DNA of 45,375 nt, taken from JAEUMD01 sp937950105. Its GTDB lineage: Bacteria > Pseudomonadota > Alphaproteobacteria > Rhizobiales > Hyphomicrobiaceae. Under the pieces are notes generated by a model. That model did not search any database, had not been told where the DNA came from, and saw nothing but the letters and a program-made list of their open reading frames with translations. Below are positions 23,785 through 33,865 of the stretch, one piece after another (position 1 is the stretch's first letter; every line of letters begins with the position of its first letter). The DNA is taken from the NCBI GenBank assembly GCA_036821845.1, contig DAISIT010000016.1, positions 1 through 45,375 of the forward strand, written 5' to 3'. The position numbers and the translations under genes are program-made.

Positions 23785-24597
23785 ATGCGTAGCGCACTCG
23801 ATGCGAAGACGACGGAAGGGGGCGAGGCCCCCTTCTACCTTCCCCAGAAGGACGAATGCGAGATCTTCACGGCGGCGTTCGAACGGCGGATGCCGCTGCT
23901 GCTGAAGGGGCCGACGGGATGCGGCAAGACGCGCTTCGTCGCCCACATGGCGGCGCGTCTCGGGCGCCCCCTCTACACGGTCTCGTGTCATGACGATCTC
24001 GCCGCTTCCGACCTCGTCGGCCGCTATCTGCTCAAGGGCGGCGAGACGGAATGGATCGACGGGCCGCTGACGCGCGCGGTCCGTGACGGGGCCATCTGCT
24101 ATCTCGACGAGGTGGTGGAGGCCCGCAAGGACGTGACCGTGGTGCTGCATCCGCTGACCGACGACCGGCGCATTCTGCCGGTCGAGCGCACCGGCGAGGT
24201 GCTCGAGGCGCCGCCGCAGTTCATGCTCGTCGCCTCGTACAATCCCGGCTACCAGAGCATCCTGAAGACGTTGAAGCCCTCGACGCGGCAGCGGTTCCTG
24301 TCGATCGAGTTCGACTTCCCGGCTGCCGCGCAGGAGATCGAGATCGTCTCGGCGGAAAGCGGGCTCTCGAAGGAGATGACCGCGCCACTGGTGCGGCTTG
24401 CGGCCAAGTTGCGCGCCTTGAAGGGGCAGGACCTCGAAGAAGGCGTATCGACGCGACTGCTCGTCTATTGTGCGACGCTGATTGCGGCCGGCATGCCGAT
24501 CGAGCGAGCCATACAGACGTCGCTGATCGAGCCTCTGTCCGATGATGCCGACGTCAAGCGCGGCCTCAACGATCTCGTTGCAGCGGTTTACGGCTGA
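23785..24597 (+). CDS. norQ: NorQ, MoxR-type AAA+ ATPase for NOR activation
   Basis: 270 residues. Walker A is GPTGCGKT (42-49) and Walker B is 'AICYLDEV' (103-110); sensor 1 is near 'FMLVASYNPGYQSILKTLKP'. NorQ/CbbQ proteins use ATP to remodel their target together with a vWFA partner, here inserting FeB into NorB. The start at 23785 lies 5 bp after norB; an open frame to 23749 overlaps norB and is not used. It is followed after 10 bp by norD. Cytosolic. Confidence 0.95.
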   Translation: MRSALDAKTTEGGEAPFYLPQKDECEIFTAAFERRMPLLLKGPTGCGKTRFVAHMAARLGRPLYTVSCHDDLAASDLVGRYLLKGGETEWIDGPLTRAVRDGAICYLDEVVEARKDVTVVLHPLTDDRRILPVERTGEVLEAPPQFMLVASYNPGYQSILKTLKPSTRQRFLSIEFDFPAAAQEIEIVSAESGLSKEMTAPLVRLAAKLRALKGQDLEEGVSTRLLVYCATLIAAGMPIERAIQTSLIEPLSDDADVKRGLNDLVAAVYG

Positions 24598-24607
24598 GGG
24601 CAGACCG

Positions 24608-26560
24608 ATGGCGCGCATCGAGTTCGAGCTGTGGGAGCCGGAAGAGAGCGTCGGCAAGATCTGGCACGCGTTTGCCTCGTCACTCGATGCGCCGACGTTG
24701 CACGGCGAAGCCCTCGTGCGCCTCGACGACATGCGCGGCCGGCTGGGTGTGCTGTTTCGCGGGCTCGGCGGCGCCAGGGATGTCGAGATCAGGGCGAGCA
24801 CGCCGGAGGCCTCACCGCACCGGCTCTCGTTTCTGAGATCGCTCGGAACGTCCGCCGAGCGCATCGCGCGGGCGAGTTTCGACGGTGAGGTGCTGAGGTT
24901 GCCGGAGAGCATCGGCAACTTCGACACCGCCGACAAGAATGCCGCGCTCTACATCTGGCTGGCGTCCGCCGCCGTGCATGCCGTGGTACCGCGCGCGGAT
25001 AGCGATCCGCTGCGCGCGGACCTTCTCGCGGTGCAGGCGGCCCTGCTGACGACACGGGCGACACTCGCCGCATGTCCCGGTCTGCGGCGCGTGCACGCGG
25101 GGCTGCGCTCCGAAGCGCTGGCGATGCGCGCCGATCGGCGTCTGCCGCCGGTCGAGGCGGCGATGGAGGCGGCGATCCGCCACGTCCTCGGCGGCGCGCT
25201 TCCGGCGGATCCACTGGCGCGTGCGATGGCGGCGGCGATTCAGGGCCAGTCCGGCGATCTTTCGTCCTTCGTCGCACCGCGCCGGTACTGTCACTACGAG
25301 CCGGTGTGCCTGTGGGCGGACTTGCGCGAAATGACCGAGAGGCAGCGCACCGAATCCGACGAGGCCGATGCCGAGCCGGTGCATGCCCCGATGGCCGCCG
25401 ACGACGAACGATCGCTGAAGGCGAAGCGCAAGGAGTCCGATCAGGCCGCGCGCAAGGACAGTCTCGTCCTGCACAAGTTCGAGTCGATCTTCTCGCTGAC
25501 CGAGTTCCTCAATCTCAACCGCCGCGTCGAGGATGACGACGACGACGCGGCGAAGAAGGCCGCCGACGATCTCGACGAAGCGAGCCTGACCAAGGTACCG
25601 CAGCGCGCGCGTGCAAAACTGAAGCTGCACCTCGATCTGGCGCCTGCGGATGTGGAGATCGAGCAGCTCGCCGGCAAGCATCTCTATCCGGAATGGGATC
25701 ACCGCCAGCGCCGCTATCTCGCGGATTATTGCCGCGTGCTCGCGAGCGACGCCGAGCCGGTCGCCGAGATCCCGCAATTCCTGGCCTGTCCGCAGATGCG
25801 CCGCCGCATCCGCACGGTGAAGCGCCAGTTCGAGGCGCTGCGGCCGAAGCGCGTGCACCTCACGCGGCAGATCGATGGCGACGATCTCGACATCGAGGCC
25901 GCGACCGACGCGCGCGTCGAACTGGCGGCGACGGGCGAGCATACCGATCGCGTGTACCGCGCCAGCCGCAGCCAGGAGCGTGACCTCGCCGTTTCGATCC
26001 TGCTCGATGCCTCACGTTCGACGGAAAGCGCGGTCGGCGAACGTCAGGTGATCGACATCGAGCGCGAAGCGCTGATCGCGCTCGCCTGGGGCCTCGACGC
26101 CTGCGGTGACGACACCGCCATCCACGCCTTTTCCTCGCTGCGCCGGGACCGTGTGTACGTGCAGCGCCTCAAAGACTTTGCCGAGCCGATGGGCAGCCTC
26201 GTCGAGTCGCGCATCGCAGGGCTCAGGCCCGGATTCTATACGCGGCTCGGTGCTGCCATCCGTCATGTGTCGAAGGAACTCCGGGTGCAGGCGCGGCAAC
26301 GACGGCTGTTGCTGGTGATCACCGACGGCAAGCCCAACGATCTCGATCATTACGAGGGACGGCACGGGATCGAGGACACGCATATGGCCGTGCGCGAGGC
26401 GCGGCGCAGCGGTCAGACGGTGTTCGGCGTCACGATCGACAGCAAGGCGCAGGCCCCGTTCGCCCGCATCTTCGGCAAGGGCGGCTTCTCCGTCGTGCCG
26501 GAGCCGGCCAAGCTGACGGTCGCCCTGCCGCAGATTTACCGGCACCTGATCTCGGGATGA
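24608..26560 (+). CDS. norD: NorD, von Willebrand factor A-domain NOR activation protein
   Basis: 650 residues. The N-terminal 450 are helical and charged, with an acidic low-complexity patch near 'RRVEDDDDDAAKKAADDLDE'. The C-terminal vWFA domain (about 455-645) has the MIDAS motif D467-A-S469-R-S471 and a further Asp in 'LLLVITDGKPND'. NorD pairs with the NorQ ATPase to mature NorB. The ATG at 24608 follows norQ by 10 bp, and the stop overlaps norE by ATGA. The order norCBQDEF is the Paracoccus order. Confidence 0.95.
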   Translation: MARIEFELWEPEESVGKIWHAFASSLDAPTLHGEALVRLDDMRGRLGVLFRGLGGARDVEIRASTPEASPHRLSFLRSLGTSAERIARASFDGEVLRLPESIGNFDTADKNAALYIWLASAAVHAVVPRADSDPLRADLLAVQAALLTTRATLAACPGLRRVHAGLRSEALAMRADRRLPPVEAAMEAAIRHVLGGALPADPLARAMAAAIQGQSGDLSSFVAPRRYCHYEPVCLWADLREMTERQRTESDEADAEPVHAPMAADDERSLKAKRKESDQAARKDSLVLHKFESIFSLTEFLNLNRRVEDDDDDAAKKAADDLDEASLTKVPQRARAKLKLHLDLAPADVEIEQLAGKHLYPEWDHRQRRYLADYCRVLASDAEPVAEIPQFLACPQMRRRIRTVKRQFEALRPKRVHLTRQIDGDDLDIEAATDARVELAATGEHTDRVYRASRSQERDLAVSILLDASRSTESAVGERQVIDIEREALIALAWGLDACGDDTAIHAFSSLRRDRVYVQRLKDFAEPMGSLVESRIAGLRPGFYTRLGAAIRHVSKELRVQARQRRLLLVITDGKPNDLDHYEGRHGIEDTHMAVREARRSGQTVFGVTIDSKAQAPFARIFGKGGFSVVPEPAKLTVALPQIYRHLISG

Positions 26561-27153
26561 GCGAGCGAACGAGACACGAAGCCCGTTCGACCGTCGCAGC
26601 CGATGACGACGGCTGGGGCGTTCTCGGTGAACTGCCGGGCGATTTCATGATGTGGGTTTTGATCGTCAGCGAGCTTCTGGTGTTCAGCGCTGCACTGCTG
26701 GCCATGCTCGCGGTCCGCGCCGGCGATCCCGTGCGCTTCGCGGCCGATCAGGCCATGCTCGACCGGACTGCCGGCGCGCTCAACACCATCGTGCTGGTGA
26801 CCAGCGGCCTCTGCGCGGCCCTTGCCGTCGAGGCGCGCAGTCGCGAGGCGCGGGCGACCGCACGCCGGTGGCTGGCCGGAGCGGGCCTGCTCGGCATCGT
26901 CTTCCTGGCGGTAAAAGCAGTCGAGTACACGCACAAGGCGTCGCTCGGCATCGGCGTCGAGACCAGTCCGTTCTTCACGTTCTACTACCTTGTGACGGGC
27001 TTTCACGCGGCGCACGTCGTCGCCGGCCTCGTGCTGCTCGGGCTGGTCGCCGTGTTCGACAGCGTGCGCAATATGGAGACCGCGGTCGCGTTCTGGCACA
27101 TGGTCGATCTGGTCTGGGTGCTGCTGTTTCCGATCGTCTACCTGGTGAGGTGA
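26557..27153 (+). CDS. norE: NorE, cytochrome c oxidase subunit III-like protein
   Basis: 198 residues with five membrane helices and the COX3-like pattern: 'LPGDFMMWVLIVSELLVFSA', 'FTFYYLVTGFHAAHVVAGLV' and 'TAVAFWHMVDLVWVLLFPIV'. NorE accompanies cNOR operons. It is not part of the purified enzyme but improves NOR activity in Paracoccus and Pseudomonas. Its ATG overlaps the norD stop by 4 bp. COX3 from a true oxidase is the alternative, but no oxidase genes lie nearby, so NorE is preferred. Confidence 0.92.
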   Translation: MSERTRHEARSTVAADDDGWGVLGELPGDFMMWVLIVSELLVFSAALLAMLAVRAGDPVRFAADQAMLDRTAGALNTIVLVTSGLCAALAVEARSREARATARRWLAGAGLLGIVFLAVKAVEYTHKASLGIGVETSPFFTFYYLVTGFHAAHVVAGLVLLGLVAVFDSVRNMETAVAFWHMVDLVWVLLFPIVYLVR

Positions 27154-27157
27154 GGCC

Positions 27158-27427
27158 TTGGCGGCGCGCGCACTGGTACAGGCATGGGGTATGCTGCTGG
27201 CGCTCAGCTTCTCGACGACCGCGCTGACACTGGTCGATCGTCCGGGCGCCACGCGGATGGGGATTGCGGTTTTGGTTCTGGTCCTCGCCGGCGTCAAGGC
27301 ACGGATCATTCTCGCCCGCTATCTTGGCCTTGCGGCATCGCACTTCTGGACGAGGGCGTTCGATGTTGCACTCGGTCTTTTCATCGCCATCGCCGTGGCG
27401 ATCTACTTTATCGGCAAGGGAGGCTGA
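27158..27427 (+). CDS. norF: NorF-like small membrane protein
   Basis: 89 residues with three hydrophobic helices, resembling prokaryotic cytochrome oxidase subunit IV and NorF ('MGIAVLVLVLAGVKARIILA', 'RAFDVALGLFIAIAVAIYFI'). It starts with TTG at 27158, five bases after norE, preceded by GTGAGG; a later ATG at 27190 would remove part of helix 1. NorF is required for full NOR activity in Paracoccus. Position right after norE is the main support, since small COX4-like proteins are poorly conserved. Confidence 0.8.
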   Translation: MAARALVQAWGMLLALSFSTTALTLVDRPGATRMGIAVLVLVLAGVKARIILARYLGLAASHFWTRAFDVALGLFIAIAVAIYFIGKGG

Positions 27428-27430
27428 CGC

Positions 27431-27673
27431 ATGACGAGCCGGACCGCAGCGCCGGAAGCAGTCCGGCCGTCGATCGGGTTGCTGGCCTTCTGCTACGCGC
27501 TGATGGGCGCGGCGTGCGGCATCAACGGCGCGATGATTTCTCTCGCGGTGCCGGCCATGGCCCAGTTCGGCCTCAAGGGCCTCGTGGTGGCAGGCGGCAT
27601 CGGCGCCGTGCTCGGAATTTTTCCAGCGATCTGGCTCGCACGCCGGATCGCTCAAGGCCTGAGCGAAAACTGA
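27431..27673 (+). CDS. Small two-helix membrane protein at the end of the nor operon
   Basis: 80 residues with two membrane helices ('IGLLAFCYALMGAACGINGA', 'LVVAGGIGAVLGIFPAIWLA') and short hydrophilic ends. GGAGG lies 8 nt before the ATG, and the gene follows norF by 3 bp, so it belongs to the operon. No family is recognised. It may correspond functionally to the small membrane proteins encoded after norCBQD in Rhodobacter (NnrT-like), but this is a guess from position. A role in NOR assembly or NO tolerance is plausible. Confidence 0.7.
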   Translation: MTSRTAAPEAVRPSIGLLAFCYALMGAACGINGAMISLAVPAMAQFGLKGLVVAGGIGAVLGIFPAIWLARRIAQGLSEN

Positions 27674-27709
27674 GGCCAGCGTGCGCGATCTCTCCGCAGC
27701 GCGGTAGCG

Positions 27710-28423
27710 CTACTCGCCCTTCTTCCACGGCGCGCTGCGATCCTCGAGCATGTACTGGTACAGGCGCTCGACATCGGCGATCTGCGCTTGGTTCTGCATG
27801 ACCGTGACGCCCATTTCCTCGAGGCGGTTGAAGGCGCGTGACAGGCTCGGTGGCTGCATGCCGAGCCGCCCGGCGATCAGCGACTTGTCGTAGGGCAGCG
27901 TGATGCAGCACGGCCCGCTCTCGCAATCGCAGAGTTCGAGCAGGAACTCAGCCACGCGCTGCGCGCCGGTGTGCGCCTTCAGCTGCTCGACCTGCGCCAC
28001 GAGTCCGTGCAGATGCTTGAAGGTCGAAGATATGACGGCGAGGGCGATTTCCGGGCGTTCGCGCATCATGGTCGCCAGAAGGCTCGCCCGGACGTGGAGC
28101 AGGCGGCTGTCGGTGACGGCCTCGGCCTCGGCCGAAACCGGGTAGGGCGTGCCCTCGAACGCGACTGCTTCGCCGAAGCTGCGCCCCTTGGTGAAGACGC
28201 CGACGACGGCCTCCGCTCCTGATGGCGTGATGCGAAACAGCTTGACCCACCCGTCGAGCACGACGAACAGGTTCTGCGCCTCGTCGCCCTGCAGGAAAAT
28301 GGTTTCGCCGCGCCGGTAGGAGCGCGTCGTAGCGCGCTCCAGAATGGACCGCGCCAGCTCGTTGGGTAGCGTTGCGAACAACACTGCTCCGCGTGCCGTC
28401 GCGAGATCGGCTCCATCAGGCAT
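27710..28423 (-). CDS. Crp/Fnr-family transcriptional regulator, Dnr/NnrR-like
   Basis: About 237 residues. The cNMP-type sensory barrel (20-120) includes 'GETIFLQGDEAQNLFVVLDG', the dimer helix follows, and the C-terminal HTH is 'LIAGRLGMQPPSLSRAFNRL'. The recognition helix holds S-x-S-R, as in Dnr-type regulators, not the E-x-x-S-R of Fnr. It lacks the N-terminal Fnr cysteines, so no 4Fe-4S cluster; Dnr-type proteins sense NO through haem. A short Cys cluster before the HTH ('CDCESGPCC') is notable. The ATG at 28423 has GAGGTG 9 nt upstream; a GTG at 28435 is possible. It converges on norCBQDEF and is the likely binder of the three boxes upstream of nirS, nirE and norC. Confidence 0.88.
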   Translation of the reverse strand: MPDGADLATARGAVLFATLPNELARSILERATTRSYRRGETIFLQGDEAQNLFVVLDGWVKLFRITPSGAEAVVGVFTKGRSFGEAVAFEGTPYPVSAEAEAVTDSRLLHVRASLLATMMRERPEIALAVISSTFKHLHGLVAQVEQLKAHTGAQRVAEFLLELCDCESGPCCITLPYDKSLIAGRLGMQPPSLSRAFNRLEEMGVTVMQNQAQIADVERLYQYMLEDRSAPWKKGE

Positions 28424-28657
28424 CACGTCTGTCACCTCGGCTCATATCTCTCGATCCCGGCAAGATAGTTGACCTGCCTCGTGTGTGAAAGCCCGCCTGT
28501 CGGGACGGCGAGAGACGCCAGTCAGGCGCGCGGCTAAACGACATAGCGGATGGGCTGGAGCGGCCCGGCCAGCGATGCTACCGATGGCAGCAGTCCCAAG
28601 ACGGTCGGCATGACCTCTGCGCGGGGCCGCCGGGTGAAATAGAAGGAAAGACGTCGG

Positions 28658-29437
28658 ATGCTCCCTGCAAGACCTGTTCTGACCGCTGCGCTTCTTTTTG
28701 CGGTCGCGTTTTCGGTGCCTGCAGTAGCGGCCGAGGTTGAGCACACGGCCGATCAGCAGAACGTCGTACACGGCGCACCGGCGAAGCCGTCGAAGACGTG
28801 GCTGCTCTCGGCCGGCGGTCGCATTTACGATACGTGGTGGGACGCTCTCGATCGCAAGAAGCCGGAGGGCACTCATCCCGCGTACCCCGCGACCGGGAAG
28901 CGATCCGGCGCCACAACCTGGCGCTGTGTCGAGTGTCACGGCTGGGATTACAAGGGCAAGGACGGGCTCTACAGCTCCGGCGATCGCTACACCGGGATCA
29001 AGGGTATTCGCGGTGCCCGCTCCATGAAAGCCGCGGACATCGTCAAACTGCTGCGCGCCGCGCCGCACAGTTACACGGCGGACATGATCCGCGACGACGA
29101 GATGGAGCGCATCGCCGCCTTCGTGCGCGAGGGCCAACACGATGCCGACCGCTTCATCGACCGCGCCAAAGTCAAGGCGAAGGGCGATGCGGAACGCGGC
29201 GCCGCGGTGTTCCAGACGATCTGCGCCGTCTGTCACGGCTACGATGGCCGCACGCTCAACTGGGGCACCAAGGACGCGCCAGCCTACATCGGCACCGAAG
29301 CGAAGAAATTGCCGGCCGAGGTGCTGCACAAGATCCGCAATTCGCATCCCGGCGCCGCGATGGTGAACCTGCGCGCGCTGCCGATGCAGGATGCCGTCGA
29401 TGTGCTGACCTATGCGCAGACGCTGCCGGAGAAGTGA
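28658..29437 (+). CDS. Periplasmic dihaem cytochrome c
   Basis: 259 residues. A signal peptide ('PVLTAALLFAVAFSVPAVAA') is followed by two class I cytochrome domains with haem sites C90-V-E-C93-H94 and C189-A-V-C192-H193. Probable Met ligands lie in 'ARSMKAADIV' and 'RALPMQDAVD'. AAGGAAAG lies 7 nt before the ATG. It is transcribed divergently from the Dnr-like regulator at the edge of the denitrification island, so it could shuttle electrons to NorC or NirS. No Fnr-type box is seen in the 234-bp divergent region. The specific family is not recognised; it resembles dihaem electron carriers. Confidence 0.8.
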   Translation: MLPARPVLTAALLFAVAFSVPAVAAEVEHTADQQNVVHGAPAKPSKTWLLSAGGRIYDTWWDALDRKKPEGTHPAYPATGKRSGATTWRCVECHGWDYKGKDGLYSSGDRYTGIKGIRGARSMKAADIVKLLRAAPHSYTADMIRDDEMERIAAFVREGQHDADRFIDRAKVKAKGDAERGAAVFQTICAVCHGYDGRTLNWGTKDAPAYIGTEAKKLPAEVLHKIRNSHPGAAMVNLRALPMQDAVDVLTYAQTLPEK

Positions 29438-29450
29438 GAGCGCCGCCGCA

Positions 29451-31289
29451 TCACACCTTGACGTTGTCGAGCCACGAGCGGGCAGCACTGCTGTCCCGCT
29501 CCAGCTCGCTTTTGGCCCACATGTAGGCGAGTTCGACCATTTCGCCGTGGCGGTGCCAGTCGAGAAAGCCCATTTCGTCCGGCACCGGCGGCACCAGCAG
29601 CAGATCGTCTTCGTCGAGGTGGCGTTTGAAGTCCTGCCGGTTGGCCATCAGCGAGCGCATCAGCACGGTCATGACGCCCGGCGCATCGGGCAGCGAGGCG
29701 CGCGCGAACGGATTGATGGAACGAGCGACCAGTGAAGCGCGCGAGGGCAGGTCGTCATAGCGCACGTCGAAGCGCTCGAGATCGGGCACCTTGAAGCTCA
29801 TCACGATGTTCGGCCCGCTTTTCATTTCGTGCATCGCCTTGATCGGCACGTTGTCGAGCAGGCAGCCGTCGACCAGCATGTCGCCCTCGCTGGTGTAGTA
29901 CGGCGGCAGCACCACCGGGATCGAACTCGACGCGCGCACGGCCGACCACAAACTGCCCGAGCGATGGCAGGCGAGGCGGTAGCGCGACAGGTTGGTCGAG
30001 ACGGCGAAGAACGGCAGCCACAGGTCCTCGATGTCGACCCCGCCGTAGTGGCGTGCGAGCTGTGCGTCGAAGTGCTTGTGGTCGATCAGGCTGTAGCGCG
30101 GCCACGTCAGCCGCCGCATGGCGCGGTTGGCGACGAACATGTCGTGAATGGCGGCATCGATGGCGTCGGCGGCGTGACCGCGCGCGAACGCCGCCGTCAT
30201 GGCGCTGCCGCCGGAGGTGCCGCCCATCATGTCGAAGGTGATGCCGGCTTCGGAGAGCGCCTTGTAGAGCCCGACCTGCGCGGTGCAGAGCGCGCCGCCG
30301 CCACAGGCGATGAGGCCGATGGCGGTGCCCTTCACGAAGCGGGCGAGGCGGGCCATGTCGCCCGGCTCGTCGAGCGCGACGTGATGGTGCATGGCGACAT
30401 CGCGGCCGGTGAGCCAGTGGCGCGTGCCGGAGATGGTATGCCGGCGCGGGTGCAGCAATACGAGGCGGCGTGATGTGGCGGGCAGCAGGCCGGCAGCGCG
30501 GGCTTCGAGCGGGCTCGGTGCCGGCTCGGCCGCGTGTACACCGACGGCAAGGACGATGTCCGCCTGTCGGATCGCCTTGTCCGACCAGCTGTCGAGTTGG
30601 TCGTTGGCGAGGTAGACGACGAAATCGGATTGCCGCTCGAGATCGTTCAGGGCCGCTGTCGCTTCGGTCGAGTCGATCGAGACGCCGGCGGCCAGCAGCG
30701 ATGTCGCGCGCGCATGGTCGACGATCTGGACGCGGCGTCCGCGCTCGTGTCGCAACTGCGAGCGCTTCGCCAGCGCCTCGGCGAGCAGCACCGGAAACTC
30801 GGGCGGAACCGGAGCCCCGCCGGCGCGCACGATGGCGATGGTGCGCGGACGCGGATCGGGCGGTGCGGCGCGCGCGGTGTTGAGTTCCGCCAGGCGGCGG
30901 GCCAGCGCGACGGTGATGACGCGCCAGAGCGCCGGGCTTTTCGCGACCAGCCGGTCGAAATCCTCGCGCGTCAACTGCAGCACGAGGCTGTCGCGCAGCG
31001 CCTGCACGGTGGCGGTGCGCGAGCCGCCGGAGAGAAACGCGATCTCGCCGATCGGCTGGCCGGGGCCGATCTCTGAAATCGGAGCAGACCGCCCGTCGAG
31101 GCGCACCGCGAAGCGGCCCGACACGACGATGAACATGCGGTCGGCGTCGTCGCCCTGGCGCACGAGAATGTCGCCGCGCGTCAGCCGGACGGGGTCGAGT
31201 TCGGCGGCGAGCGCCGCACGCGACGCGGCGTCGAGATCGCCGAGGATCTCGAGGGCGTCGAGCAGGGTTTCGAGGCCGTTGGCAGCCAT
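29451..31289 (-). CDS. Cyclic-nucleotide-binding-domain patatin-like phospholipase (NTE-like)
   Basis: 612 residues. An N-terminal cNMP-binding barrel (about 15-125; 'LVRQGDDADRMFIVVSGRFA', 'PIGEIAFLSGGSRTATVQAL') is joined by a Rossmann-like middle region to a patatin domain (about 320-490). The catalytic dyad is S359 in 'GGTSGGS' and D474 in 'LVDGCLLDNVP'. The oxyanion loop reads 'CGGGALCTAQVG' where patatins normally have GGGxRG, so the usual Arg is lost. Patatins hydrolyse acyl esters of phospholipids. The domain order matches NTE/RssA-like bacterial proteins. ATG at 31289 is preferred to a TTG three codons upstream. It converges on the dihaem cytochrome gene. Confidence 0.88.
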   Translation of the reverse strand: MAANGLETLLDALEILGDLDAASRAALAAELDPVRLTRGDILVRQGDDADRMFIVVSGRFAVRLDGRSAPISEIGPGQPIGEIAFLSGGSRTATVQALRDSLVLQLTREDFDRLVAKSPALWRVITVALARRLAELNTARAAPPDPRPRTIAIVRAGGAPVPPEFPVLLAEALAKRSQLRHERGRRVQIVDHARATSLLAAGVSIDSTEATAALNDLERQSDFVVYLANDQLDSWSDKAIRQADIVLAVGVHAAEPAPSPLEARAAGLLPATSRRLVLLHPRRHTISGTRHWLTGRDVAMHHHVALDEPGDMARLARFVKGTAIGLIACGGGALCTAQVGLYKALSEAGITFDMMGGTSGGSAMTAAFARGHAADAIDAAIHDMFVANRAMRRLTWPRYSLIDHKHFDAQLARHYGGVDIEDLWLPFFAVSTNLSRYRLACHRSGSLWSAVRASSSIPVVLPPYYTSEGDMLVDGCLLDNVPIKAMHEMKSGPNIVMSFKVPDLERFDVRYDDLPSRASLVARSINPFARASLPDAPGVMTVLMRSLMANRQDFKRHLDEDDLLLVPPVPDEMGFLDWHRHGEMVELAYMWAKSELERDSSAARSWLDNVKV

Positions 31290-31412
31290 GCGGTTCAAAG
31301 CATCGAAGCGGTCGCCGGTTGGGAGGCACGACGCAGCGCGCCGACCAGCCCGGACCGCCCCGCTGACCGTCAGCCTACCACAAGGGGGCGCGCCCCGCCG
31401 CCTCGCATCCCG

Positions 31413-32726
<1,314 letters not shown>

Positions 32727-32752
32727 GGATGCGTATCCTGTCGTGTACGGGG

Positions 32753-33088
32753 TCACTCGGCAGAGACGAGCTTCAACCCCATGATCGAGCCGATGAGGAT
32801 GGTCAGCAGCACCAGTCGCATGGTCGTCGCCGGCTCGCTGTAAAAGGCAATGCCGATGAGTGCGGTTCCGGCCGCGCCGATGCCGGTCCAGACGGCATAG
32901 GCGGTGCCGAGAGGAATGCCGGAAAGCGACTTGTTGAGGAAGTAGAAGCTGGTGAAGCCAAGGGCGAAGAAAGCCACCGTCGGCACCGCGCGCGTCAGCC
33001 CATCCGTATAGCGGAACACGGTCGTGGTGATGATCTCGAAGGCGCCCGCGATCAGCAGGAAGAGCCAGGCTTGCGATGCGGCGGTCAT
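32753..33088 (-). CDS. Small multidrug resistance (SMR/DMT) family transporter
   Basis: 111 residues and four membrane helices. The conserved membrane Glu is E18 in 'LLIAGAFEIITTT'. The family segments 'LNKSLSGIPLGTAYAVWTGI' and 'YSEPATTMRLVLLTILIG' match SMR proteins of the SugE/EmrE type; the Gly-rich helix 3 is intact. Such dimers exchange protons for cationic compounds or guanidinium. Substrate class (Gdx or Qac) is not clear from sequence. The gene lies 38 bp after hslV and 26 bp before hslU on the same strand, an odd place for a transporter. Confidence 0.9.
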   Translation of the reverse strand: MTAASQAWLFLLIAGAFEIITTTVFRYTDGLTRAVPTVAFFALGFTSFYFLNKSLSGIPLGTAYAVWTGIGAAGTALIGIAFYSEPATTMRLVLLTILIGSIMGLKLVSAE

Positions 33089-33126
33089 GGGCTGCAGGGT
33101 TCCGTCCGGCTCGAACTGCGGTTCTG

Positions 33127-33708
33127 TCAGCGCGTCGACGCCAGCGTCTCCACGACGACGTTGCCGTTGGTGTAGACGCAGATGTCGGCGGCAATGCCCA
33201 TGGCGCGGCGCGCGATCTCCTCGGCCGAGAGCGGCTGGTCGGCGAGCGCGCGGGCGGCGGCGAGAGCATAGTTGCCACCCGAGCCGATGCCCATGATGTG
33301 GTCGGCCGGCTCGAGCACGTCGCCGGTGCCGGTCAGCACCAGGGTGGTCGAAGCGTCGGCGACGATCATCATGGCTTCCAGCCGCCGCAGATAGCGGTCG
33401 GTACGCCAGTCCTTGGCGAGTTCCACGCAGGCGCGCATAAGCTGGCCCGGATATTGCTCCAGCTTGGCTTCGAGCCGCTCGAACAGGGTGAAGGCATCGG
33501 CGGTGGCACCCGCGAAGCCGCCGATGACGTCGCCCTTGCCGATGCGGCGGACTTTCCGGGCGTTGGCCTTGATGATGGTCTGGCCGAGGCTGACCTGCCC
33601 GTCGCCGGCGATCACCACCTGTCCGCCCTTGCGGACGGTGACGATGGTGGTGGCGTGCCAGGATGGGATCGAGCCGGGGATGTCGGAAGCGTTGCTGTGG
33701 TTGATCAT
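33127..33708 (-). CDS. hslV: HslV, peptidase subunit of the HslVU protease
   Basis: 193 residues, a proteasome-beta-like Thr peptidase. An N-terminal propeptide of 19 residues precedes the catalytic 'TTIVTVRKGG', so mature HslV begins at T20. Other family motifs are 'VVIAGDGQVSLGQTIIKANA', 'VIGGFAGATADAFTLFERLE' and 'HIMGIGSGGNYALAAARAL'. The start at 33708 has only a weak ribosome site; an upstream frame to 33747 looks non-coding. Acts in the cytoplasm with HslU. It is divergent from hisB, a neighbourhood common in Alphaproteobacteria. Confidence 0.96.
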   Translation of the reverse strand: MINHSNASDIPGSIPSWHATTIVTVRKGGQVVIAGDGQVSLGQTIIKANARKVRRIGKGDVIGGFAGATADAFTLFERLEAKLEQYPGQLMRACVELAKDWRTDRYLRRLEAMMIVADASTTLVLTGTGDVLEPADHIMGIGSGGNYALAAARALADQPLSAEEIARRAMGIAADICVYTNGNVVVETLASTR

Positions 33709-33865
33709 GGTCCGGGAGAATAAGGTGTGCGGGCCGCTCCACTTCAAGCCGGGCGGCGTGTCCCGGGGGTGGACCGGTGAGGCGGCGCCTCCTCTGGTCG
33801 GCAGTCAGGCAAGCTGATAAACGCTTGGCGCGAGGGCGGCAAGGCGACGGAAAAAGAGGCGGGAC

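Noticed and set aside
28464..28477. TTGAC half-site between the Dnr-like regulator and the dihaem cytochrome gene
   Set aside because: TTGACCTGCCTCGT lacks the second half of an Fnr-type palindrome.
31385..31396. GGGGCGCGCCCC palindrome downstream of hslU
   Set aside because: Only a 6-bp self-complementary core with no loop or T-tract; not a convincing terminator.
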